This document shows positions 26,201 through 33,023 of a stretch of 64,000 bases of DNA, piece after piece. The first letter of the stretch is position 1; each line of letters starts with the position of its first letter. This DNA comes from Streptomyces sp. cf386 (GTDB lineage Bacteria; Actinomycetota; Actinomycetes; Streptomycetales; Streptomycetaceae), in assembly GCF_900103585.1 (NCBI RefSeq), contig NZ_FNHV01000029.1:1-64000 (forward strand), written 5' to 3'. The translations under genes and the position numbers were made by a program. A model generated the notes under the pieces. It did no database searches. It had not been told where the DNA came from and saw only the letters and a program-made list of their open reading frames with translations.

Positions 26201-28242
26201 GCGGCCGCATCGGCTCCGGCGTGGGCCTGTTCGGCAGCGTCGAGCGCAGTCTGGGCGTCCCGGCGGGTCTGCTGGTTGGCTCGGTGGGCCTGGGCGCGGC
26301 GGTTCTCGTCGGCTTCGGCCTCTGCGTGGGCCTGTTCCAGGGCGGCTTCGTGTGCAGCACCGGCTTCGTCGGCGGCTTCCCGAGCGGCGGCATGGTCGAT
26401 GCGGGCCTGGTCTGCGATGCGGGCTGCGGCTTGGGCAAGAGCGCCGTCGGCAGCTGCCTTCTGTTGGTGCCCGGGGAGATCGATGCGGGCGCGGGCCGCA
26501 GCGGCTGCGGACGCAAGCCAGGCGGTGAGCTGGCTGGTGTCGGTGCGCTCTTCCATGTCGCCCGGTTCGGTCAGCTGCGGCGGCAGCGGACCGAGCAGCG
26601 GCGCGGCTTCCTGCCACTCCTGGAGGCGGGCACAAAGCTCCTCCTCAGCGCGTCGGCGGTCACGGGTGGCCTGGCCGGCCGCCTCCCGGCGAGTATGTTC
26701 CGCATCCTCAGCGGCATGCTGTTCGTCCGCGGCGGTGCGCTGGTTGCCCTGAAGGTGCTCGTAACTGCGCAGAGCCCTGTCGACGGCCTGGATCTGGCGC
26801 TGGTGGTCTTCCGCCCAGGCCAGCGGGTGACTGCACAGCCATGCTGTGTCCAGCACGGCGTCGGCGCCCGTGCGTGCCGCGGCCAGAGCTGCCGATGCTG
26901 TCATGAGGTGTTCGCAGGCGGCCTGGGCCCCCAGAGCGGAAGCAGTGGTGCGCAGGTCACCGGAGATCCGGGTGAGCTGGGTCTGAGCGGCCTGGGCATC
27001 GGTTCGGCTGCTTGCGGCCTTGCGGTCAGCCTCGTCGGCGTCGGTACTGGCTGTCTGCGCACGCTCGGCGGCGGCTTCGGCCTGGGCGGCGAGGTCGCGA
27101 GCACGTTCCTCGTGGTGCGGCAGTTCGGCGCCGGCATGTTCGCTCAGCAGCGCCTCGTCCGCGGACAGGTGCCCCCGGGTGCGGGAGATGTCGCTCTGTA
27201 CGTGGTCAAACTCCTGGGCCGCCTCCTTCGATGCCTGCTGGGCGGCATCCAGCTGGTCGGTGGCCTTCTTGAGGTCGCGGGCATGGTCGTCGAACTCGGT
27301 GTTGGCTGCCGTCAGGGCGGCGGCTTCTACCTGGGCCACAGTGCGCAGGTAGCGGCGGTAGCTGCGGTCGGTGCCATCCAGGAGCTTGGCTTCCTGGCGG
27401 GTGCGCTCCAGTTTGTCTTCGAGTTCGGAAATGCGCTCCATCGCCTCGGCGACCTGGGTGAGGTTGTCGGTGTCGAGGGCGGGCAGGGCATCGGTGAGGA
27501 CCTGCCGCATCCGGGTGGGTGAAATGGCTTCAGCTGTACGCACACTGCGCAGGGAACGCAGCACAGCGAGAAGGGCCTCGAACTGGACCTCGTTGAGCGG
27601 GGCGAACAGCCGGGTGCGCACGTTGTGGCGGTAGGAGCGCTCGTCTTGAGGAGTGAGCTTGGTCAGTGAGCCTCGTAGGGCTTTGGAGTTGGTGAACATC
27701 TCGCCCTGGCAGGCGGCCAGTTGACCGGCGAGCGCGTCCAGGCCGACGGGCTCACGGTCCTGTTCCAGTATCAGGTCGGTGCCTACCCGGCCGGGGGCAA
27801 GGAAGAAGGCGCGGTGCATGTCGCCTGCGGTGGCCCGCAGCCATAGGCCGGTGGTCATGTACTGGGTGGTGCCATCGGCCTGATCGTGCAGGCCGTACTC
27901 GAGCCACCAGATGCCGGTGCGGTCTTCCCGGTCGTTGAAGTCGGTGTGGCGGCTGGTGAGGGTGCCCGCAGCCTTACCGGACACCGACAGGGCGGTCTGG
28001 GAGGTGTCGGCGTCGAGCAGGACGGTGACCAGCATGGAGGCAGTCAGGGACTTGCCGGATCCGTTGGGTCCGACCAGGGCGAGCCAGCCGTCGGAGAAGT
28101 ACAGCTGTTCGCTAGCCCACGCCCAGGAGTTGACGATGCCGGCGCGCGTGGGCTGCCAGCGACCTTCGGCGGTGGGGGTACCGACGACCGGAGCGTCGGC
28201 GTTCGTCAGGCTCAGGTGCAGGGCGGGGTGCTCGGTGGTCAT
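23245..28242 (-). CDS. jetC: Wadjet JetC, SMC/MukB-like ATPase (TIGR02680 family, 1665 aa)
   Basis: ATG 28242 overlaps the jetB stop. The N-terminal ATPase lobe has LALVGPNGSGKS (Walker A, about 55-65). Two very long Ala/Glu/Arg coiled coils flank a central hinge-like region (around residues 760-870, containing LVDFAPGLGAADADRLEGAL). The C-terminal lobe has the ABC signature LSTGERRLATM and the Walker B segment PRLLSIDEIDAAFDERNLRK, then LATAPSM. This is the SMC-like motor that loads on plasmid DNA and extrudes a loop. The length is at the large end for the family because of the coiled coils. Everything needed for ATPase activity appears present. Confidence 0.9.
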   Translation of the reverse strand: MTTEHPALHLSLTNADAPVVGTPTAEGRWQPTRAGIVNSWAWASEQLYFSDGWLALVGPNGSGKSLTASMLVTVLLDADTSQTALSVSGKAAGTLTSRHTDFNDREDRTGIWWLEYGLHDQADGTTQYMTTGLWLRATAGDMHRAFFLAPGRVGTDLILEQDREPVGLDALAGQLAACQGEMFTNSKALRGSLTKLTPQDERSYRHNVRTRLFAPLNEVQFEALLAVLRSLRSVRTAEAISPTRMRQVLTDALPALDTDNLTQVAEAMERISELEDKLERTRQEAKLLDGTDRSYRRYLRTVAQVEAAALTAANTEFDDHARDLKKATDQLDAAQQASKEAAQEFDHVQSDISRTRGHLSADEALLSEHAGAELPHHEERARDLAAQAEAAAERAQTASTDADEADRKAASSRTDAQAAQTQLTRISGDLRTTASALGAQAACEHLMTASAALAAARTGADAVLDTAWLCSHPLAWAEDHQRQIQAVDRALRSYEHLQGNQRTAADEQHAAEDAEHTRREAAGQATRDRRRAEEELCARLQEWQEAAPLLGPLPPQLTEPGDMEERTDTSQLTAWLASAAAAARARIDLPGHQQKAAADGALAQAAARIADQARIDHAAAREAADEAGAAHEAALEQAHAEAEADENRRAQAHRANQQTRRDAQTALDAAEQAHAGADAAALQSVRDWLGQVHAWRDGLTHLSADDLPLPHPTALAADLHALRPADLTLLAVRAHAQATPRLQHQAEQAARQAQAVTETVSALTEQLHQAQQSAPIPSPPAWRTRTDSDSVPLWALVDFAPGLGAADADRLEGALLVAGLLDALVTPDGRVCDGDLTLTPTMPAAQGRTLADLLVVEDTPAIDTARVREILSAIPLDAPGSNPATGRLAHGVLTASAPAGYRAAFIGRTTRERARQQRVRRLEDDLAVAHSTLTQAEGRLSRRRQDITEAAAERDSLPPAACVDDARRQAADRRAAADALKHSTATALADADRALERILAELAAAAATRTATVSTAALTHEHARASETRAAGAAQAATETAAEQAAAAQASEDARARAAAAQQAADTEHEAFPYQAIEAAETAHTAEDAAEQHLNRARAEALKTTSRHEDASKAVSEALRALNRAAALPAGDMLRTEPDYLDARRETAVQLVGHIQAWAPAAQRVTDLLARADSDHQEGTERRTRHTRAEQEAARSQRRAEEEAATVAEMRALHGAEYRELLTRRDATDERLKQAEARAEQCRSRQQEADKQASAAQATLMWIAPQRETAEKNRDICMARLGRLVDERLADVPDDLPTTAGRPANLTAGLAWARRLLTDAPGGTDRRTALERQRDRDLALLETAARKASTGLAGFDRQVTLESIEDTPWRRALVADPAVVRGQDVPTTVQDLKATAAQLEDDLRVDIKQVLKTSLFTRLQRDIQLRRQAAVELVARIHDTLKDVRTGVAHVGVQVEWDVRDNPEAQRMVELIGKPPSDDTFEQMYDALRQRMDEKAGEPWAERVAHTFDYRSWYDWTISVTHASFEAAGKEKFREITARSNPLEALSTGERRLATMLPLLAAAWSMYSARDYAGPRLLSIDEIDAAFDERNLRKILALLRSWDFDVLATAPSMTPLIKRETQRAMVHEVVTAGRRRITVPWLWHGHGEPQPLTLEVPAPQPQDTP

Positions 28243-29588
28243 CCGTCGACTCCTTGCTGAGCCTGGTGAGCAGCATCGGGTGTGGAGGTGGCGTCCGCTG
28301 TGGCGGGCGTGAACAGAGGTATCGCGGGGTCGGTGGGCGCGGTGCCGGCCGGGGAGGGTGGCGGGGCGGGCTGGCGGACGCGGACTCGCCACAGGTGCAC
28401 CCCGGGCGTGGGCAGCCAGGTATCGGGGTGGTCGGGTCCGGAGGCAAGCAGGCCGGCGCTGGTCAGTTCGGCGGCCGCGGCGTGGGCCAGGGCGGGCAGG
28501 CGTTCGTAGGAGGCGGCCCAGCGAGGCTGGCGGGCTCGTACCTGCGTGAACAGTTCCGTGATGTCGGTCAGGGTCAGCGGTGCGGTGGGATCGTCGCGGC
28601 CGGGAAGGGTGGCCAGAAGGGCCAGGGCTGCCTGGCGTTCCATGCGGCGGCCGTTGGGAAAGTCGATGCCGCTGGACTGACCGCTGGGGTCGGTGACCTG
28701 CCACCAGTCGCGGCGCACGGTTGCGGTGAGCCCGAGGGCGGCGACGGCGTTGAGGGCGCGTTCGCGTCCGGTCAGCGTGTGCAGGTACGGGGTGGTGTCG
28801 GTGTCGTCGTCGCGAGGGTCCGTGGCAGGGTCATCGACCAAGCGGCGGATGGCGTTCAGGCGCCGTTGCTCCAGCGTGGGGGCATCCCCTGCCGTGTGGG
28901 CGGTGTGGTCCAGGAGCGATTCGGCGGACAGGGCCGCGGCATGCTGGTGGGGTGCCAGGCCGTCGAGTTGCAGCAGGGTGGGTGACAGTGAGGAGAATTT
29001 GGTGGCGAGGCGGTCTCGGGAGGCCGTGACGACGAGGTCGCCGTCCTCCTCGGCCAGGACACGGTCAAGGTCAGCGTCGACGGTGACAGTGCCTTCGGCG
29101 ACGAGGATCTTCAATGCCTCGCCCAGGCTCTGGCGGTTGTGACGCGCCTGCTGCTTGCTGACGTCATCGCCGACAACGACCGGGAAGTAAGGCAGTCGCC
29201 CGTCGGTGGTGTCGGCCGCGCAGACCTGCGCGATGGCCTGCATGAGCTCGCGCACACTCATGCGCGGGCGGCGCCACAGCTGTTCGCAGGCCAGGCAGAT
29301 GAGGATCATCACCAAGGTGCCGGCCAGCGGCTGCTTCTCCCGTACCAGCCTCGGGCCTCGGTCGGCCGGCACGTCCTGGCGGCGTTTGTGCAGCCGGATC
29401 AGACCGGCGACCTCATGGACCTCCAAGGTCCAACCCAGTTCCGTGCGGAAGAACTCGGCCAGCGCCGGGTGGCCCTGCAGAGCCACCCGGTAGTGCTCAG
29501 GCTCATCTTCGATGGTGAGCCGGCCAACCCGAGCAAGCAGGCGGGCGCTCGCGCGCAGGTCGGCGTCGAGCAGCAGAGTGTCGCTCAT
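28239..29588 (-). CDS. jetB: Wadjet JetB, MukE/winged-helix-like subunit (TIGR02678 family, 449 aa)
   Basis: ATG 29588 overlaps the jetA stop (ATGA); an ATG 12 bases earlier is less likely. The sequence shows the type II JetB features: N-terminal helical segment with VGRLTIEDEPEHYRVAL, a conserved HEVAGLIRLHKRR and REKQPLAGTLVMILICLACE, then SVRELMQAI. The C-terminal part contains further winged-helix-like units and ends in a Pro/Ala/Thr-rich tail. JetB binds the kleisin JetA and contacts DNA in the SMC complex. Confidence 0.85.
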   Translation of the reverse strand: MSDTLLLDADLRASARLLARVGRLTIEDEPEHYRVALQGHPALAEFFRTELGWTLEVHEVAGLIRLHKRRQDVPADRGPRLVREKQPLAGTLVMILICLACEQLWRRPRMSVRELMQAIAQVCAADTTDGRLPYFPVVVGDDVSKQQARHNRQSLGEALKILVAEGTVTVDADLDRVLAEEDGDLVVTASRDRLATKFSSLSPTLLQLDGLAPHQHAAALSAESLLDHTAHTAGDAPTLEQRRLNAIRRLVDDPATDPRDDDTDTTPYLHTLTGRERALNAVAALGLTATVRRDWWQVTDPSGQSSGIDFPNGRRMERQAALALLATLPGRDDPTAPLTLTDITELFTQVRARQPRWAASYERLPALAHAAAAELTSAGLLASGPDHPDTWLPTPGVHLWRVRVRQPAPPPSPAGTAPTDPAIPLFTPATADATSTPDAAHQAQQGVDG

Positions 29589-31153
29589 GCCACGCTCCAC
29601 TTCTGCCCGGCCGCCCCGGACTCGGCTGGGCGGTGCACAGAGGATGAGTGGCCCTGAGGGGTGACCGACAGCCGCAGGTCGGGCCCGGACAGGTGTCCTT
29701 CGGCCAGTTCGACAGTGACGGTGACGTGGGGCCGGCCGGGGCTGACGGTGACTTCCAGGCCGGCCTGGTCGACGGCGGCCCGGCCCATCCCGTCCCGCTG
29801 GTCGTACTGGCTGAGCGCGATTTCGACGGCGTTGAGCAGGATCAGCGCCGCCTCAAACGGCAGTTGGCCAAGGTAGTCGAGACCGACCTCCCCGTCGGTG
29901 GTCAGCAGCTCGGCCAGATAGCGGCGGCGCTGTCCAAGTGCCTGTGCCTTGGCGTGGGCCGCGGCCCGGTCGGCGGTCGTGTCGGGAACCTTGCGGGGCC
30001 GTCCGGTGGTCCGCCCGTGCCGCTCGTGTTCCCGCAGCGTCACCTCGACCTGGTGACGGCCAGTGCCGGACTGGGCGGGAGTGCCATGAGCGACGTCCTC
30101 CTCGCCGGCACCGATGACCGCGTGCCAGGCGGACCAGTCCCCGAAGGCAGCCGCGTAGACGCGGCGGGCTTCAGAGTCGTCCGGCTGACGGTACAAGCTG
30201 TAGGCAAGGGCCCTGAAGTCGACGCCCAGGTCGCTGCCGCGCCGGCGGGCCATGTAGCGGCGGTCGATGGCGACGAGGAGTGTGTGCACGGCGCCGCTGG
30301 CCGAGTCGATCAGCCGGTGCACGGTGCCGTCCGGTTCGAACCATGCCTCCAGGTCCTTCAGGCGGCGGATGCGCTCGTCGATCCAGTGCTGCTGGTCGGC
30401 GGCGTCCAGGAGGCCCGCATGCTCGACGGCTGCTTCCACCGTGCGGGCGAATCCGGCCGCGCGCAGCTCGGCGAGTGCCCTTTCGACGCGTGGCAGCCCG
30501 CGCCCGTATTCGCGGGGGAACTGGCGCAGGGCCTCCACCACCCGGTCGCGGTTCTCGCCGAACACGTCGTTGTCCGTAACATCGGACTGCACCATCTTTG
30601 CCAGTGCCGCGTAGAAGTCCGCCGTGACCCGCTGCAGTTCGTCGATGCGGGTGCGCACGTTCTCCAGGTCGCCCGGAAGCCGGCCGTGGTCTTCCTTCAG
30701 GTGTCCGAGGATCTCCCGCAGGGTGTCGTGCACTCCATCCAGTAACCGGCTGGGCAGTTGCAGGGCGCGCACGACGTCGACGACGGCGGTGCGCACGGCG
30801 GCCACAACGCCGCGTCCGCGCTGGGTGAGTGCCCACGCCTCCTCGCGCGCCGCCAGGCCTTGCAGGCTGCGCAGCGGAGCCGCGTAGTCGTGAAACGGCT
30901 CGGCGAACTGCCACTCCTGCAGCCGGTCCAGCAATGTGCGTAGTTCAGCTTCCGGCAGCGGGTCGTGGTAGCCAACCGCCTTCAGCTGCGCGGTGATGTC
31001 CGACAGCGTCGCCATCGGCCCCCGTGTGGACAATTCCTCCAGAGCAGCAAGCAGCGCCAGGTAGCGCTCCTTCACCAGTCCCTCGGGCATCCCGAACACG
31101 TGCCAGTCCCCCGGCACGACCTCCTGCCACCACATCCGCGAACGCAAGACCAT
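29585..31153 (-). CDS. jetA: Wadjet JetA, kleisin-like subunit (TIGR02677 family, 522 aa)
   Basis: The start is taken at ATG 31153 (MVLRSRMWWQ); a GGGGGGAG run lies directly before it, which makes TTG 31147 a possible true start. The protein begins with the GLVKERYLALLAALEEL helix typical of JetA, continues as a mainly helical kleisin with a winged N-terminal domain (LSDITAQLKAVGY) and a long middle coiled region (VRTRIDELQRVTADFYAALA). A C-terminal domain with GRPRKVP and LLTTDGEVGLDYLGQLPFEA follows. JetA bridges the JetC heads. It is the first gene of the operon; the region upstream is gene-free and should hold the promoter. Confidence 0.82.
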   Translation of the reverse strand: MVLRSRMWWQEVVPGDWHVFGMPEGLVKERYLALLAALEELSTRGPMATLSDITAQLKAVGYHDPLPEAELRTLLDRLQEWQFAEPFHDYAAPLRSLQGLAAREEAWALTQRGRGVVAAVRTAVVDVVRALQLPSRLLDGVHDTLREILGHLKEDHGRLPGDLENVRTRIDELQRVTADFYAALAKMVQSDVTDNDVFGENRDRVVEALRQFPREYGRGLPRVERALAELRAAGFARTVEAAVEHAGLLDAADQQHWIDERIRRLKDLEAWFEPDGTVHRLIDSASGAVHTLLVAIDRRYMARRRGSDLGVDFRALAYSLYRQPDDSEARRVYAAAFGDWSAWHAVIGAGEEDVAHGTPAQSGTGRHQVEVTLREHERHGRTTGRPRKVPDTTADRAAAHAKAQALGQRRRYLAELLTTDGEVGLDYLGQLPFEAALILLNAVEIALSQYDQRDGMGRAAVDQAGLEVTVSPGRPHVTVTVELAEGHLSGPDLRLSVTPQGHSSSVHRPAESGAAGQKWSVA

Positions 31154-31794
31154 CTCCCCCCTGCAGACCGACGCCTCTACGTTTCTTCGCTTCCTGGACC
31201 CGCTTTGAAAGCTAGACGCCGCCACTGACAACACCTGCGGCGATCTCAGGAATTCTTGGATTTCGACTACTGTCCAATGACTCGAATCCACGCCCCTGGC
31301 AGTGCGGTCGAGTATCTGATGCAAGCCTGAGACTGACGCCTCCGACTCGTTTGCCCACCTGGCTGAACGAGTGGCCGGGACTACCCTTGACCTGCCACTA
31401 CATGCATTCCAGACGGACGATCGATAGTCAGAGAGCCGGAATCACAGGCTTCGGGAAACAGCATCAGCCGTCACGCCGACACCAGTCGAATCAAGTCATA
31501 GTTTCTGCAGAGAAGCGGCTACTCACACCAGAAGAAATCGAACACGCATTCCACACGGAAAGCTTCGAGTGCGTGTTCGGATTTCGGCCTTGATCACGCC
31601 TGCAGCTCGGCAAAAACAACCGGTCGTTGAAATAGCAGGTTTTACACGAGAGCCTGCCGGCAAGACCTGATGCGCCAACAGGCAGCAGGGGTACCCCCGC
31701 CATCCGCAGCTCATCATCAGGCTTGAGGCCACGGGCCTTGCTCCTTGTCCACGCATCCCGGGAGGCCAACCCTGCGCTGATCGGGCTGGAGCGG
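31154..31794. other. Gene-free region upstream of the Wadjet operon
   Basis: About 640 bases separate jetA from the DUF6207-like gene. Base composition is lower in GC than its neighbours between roughly 31220 and 31650. No ORF has convincing codon use or a recognisable domain. It probably holds the Wadjet promoter (leftward). The lower GC suggests recent junction DNA. Confidence 0.4.
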
Positions 31795-32004
31795 CTACGA
31801 GTCGATCGCTTGGCGTAGATCTACATAACAGCGCAGCCGGACTCCGGGCTGCCCTACATCCTGGGTCGTCTTTTCTGCTGTTGCGGTTGCCCATCGTTCG
31901 GCGAGCACCCGCTGGAAGGCCTTGGCAGTCGCGTCGTCTGCAGCCGCGACATCGACGACGATCAGACCGGGCTCACTCACGTGTATCTCGTTGATCGGAT
32001 CCAT
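31795..32004 (-). CDS. DUF6207-like small protein (69 aa)
   Basis: The peptide begins MDPINEIHVSEPGLIVVDVA and continues with ADDATAKAFQRVLAERWATA and a C-terminal GQPGVRLRCYVDLRQ. This matches my memory of the actinobacterial DUF6207 small proteins (EPGLVVVDvaAAD...WAT...PGxPGVRxRxYxD). Role unknown. An in-frame GTG at 32016 is an alternative start; ATG 32004 was chosen because the family begins there. Confidence 0.6.
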   Translation of the reverse strand: MDPINEIHVSEPGLIVVDVAAADDATAKAFQRVLAERWATATAEKTTQDVGQPGVRLRCYVDLRQAIDS

Positions 32005-32249
32005 ACACCGCCCCACGCCTGCAAAAGCTGCCGCGGTTCTGCTGACCCAGCGCCATCACCCGGCCGAGTGAGTCATAGCCCGGTGGCGGGCGGAACGGGA
32101 GGCCCGGACCTGACTCCTGGCAGACGGCTGTTTGAGGGCCTGTCGCAGACCGGGGCAGGACCGGGCCCCCTGTGCGACTTTCGGCCCGTGCGAGTGAGTC
32201 GATGGCATATCCCTGGCACGTCGGAGATCGGGCTCGTTTCGAAGATCAC

Positions 32250-32872
32250 TGGTGGCGCTACCGCCGTCGGCCCGTCTGTCCGCCGGCCGCCAGGCGCTGC
32301 TGATGCTGGCGCACCTACGCCTTGGGCACACCTACACGCAGCTCGCAGCCGGGTTCGAGGTGGGCGTGAGCACGGCGTACCGCTACATCACGGAAGCCAT
32401 CGATCTGCTCGCGGTGCAGGCGTCCAACCTCGCCACGGCGGTGACGGCCGCCTCGGCAAAGGCGTTCGCGATCCTGGACGGGACGCTGCTGCCGATCGAC
32501 CGGATGGCCGCCAACCGGCCCCTCTGCTCCGGCAAACACAAGAAGCACGGCATGAACGTGCAGGTCATGGCGGATCCATACGGGAAGCTGCTGTGGGCCT
32601 CACACCGAGGAGGGCCTGGCCTGCTGGGCGGACAAGGGGCTACCAGGGCGCGGGCGGGCACTGTGCGGGTCCCCTTCCGCGGCCGGCGGGACCGGCTCTC
32701 GGCAGGTCAACGCGCGGTCAACACCGCGCACGCACGCATCCGGGCCCTCGCCGAGCAGGCCATGGCGGCCTTGAAGACCTGGCGCCTGCTGAGGAAACTC
32801 CGCTGCAGCACCACCCTGATCACCAGCCACGTCCAAGCCGTCCTCACCCTCCACCTGACCTGCGCAAACTGA
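32250..32872 (+). pseudogene. IS5-like (IS1647/IS112-type) DDE transposase remnant
   Basis: The frame reads LSAGRQALLMLAHLRLGHTY, GVSTAYRYITEAIDLLA (HTH), FAILDGTLLPIDR (first catalytic Asp with DGT), GKHKKHGMNVQVM and later GQRAVNTAHARIRALAEQAM and TTLITSHVQAVLTLHL. Between KLLWAS (about 32600) and the WADKGYQGAGG homology there is a deletion with a frame change. The H-D segment with the second Asp is missing, so the enzyme is dead. It ends about 70 bases before the tap iteron array. Confidence 0.7.
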
Positions 32873-32939
32873 GGTTGGCAAAGGCTCAATTCCTCGATCC
32901 GAAGCGGGCGACGACCTCCGATCGAGTGCCCTATCACGC

Positions 32940-32994
32940 GCGTACGCTGTGCGTACGCCTAATGTACGCCATGCATACGCGATGTGTACGGTTC
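32940..32994 (+). repeat. Five tandem 11-bp iterons upstream of tap
   Basis: Five copies with exact 11-base periodicity begin at 32940, 32951, 32962, 32973 and 32984, with the core TACG[C/G] at 32943, 32954, 32965, 32976 and 32987. Consensus is roughly GYGTACGCYNT. The first two copies also read as GCGTACGC palindromes. They lie 30-85 bases upstream of the tap start and would overlap the -35 region of a promoter whose -10 could be TAGAGT near 33001. One repeat per helical turn suggests cooperative binding of a single protein, most simply Tap through its HTH, or an end-maintenance factor. Confidence 0.75.
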
Positions 32995-33023
32995 ATGGGA
33001 TAGAGTGAGGGCGGAGGTGTTCC

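Noticed and set aside
24094..27522. Plus-strand Gly/Val-rich frames (443 and 460 codons) inside jetC
   Set aside because: Shadows of the Ala/Glu/Arg coiled-coil coding strand; typical antisense low-complexity.
31491..31894. Two overlapping minus-strand frames between jetA and the DUF6207-like gene
   Set aside because: No ribosome binding site, no recognisable domain, Arg/Cys-rich composition typical of non-coding frames.
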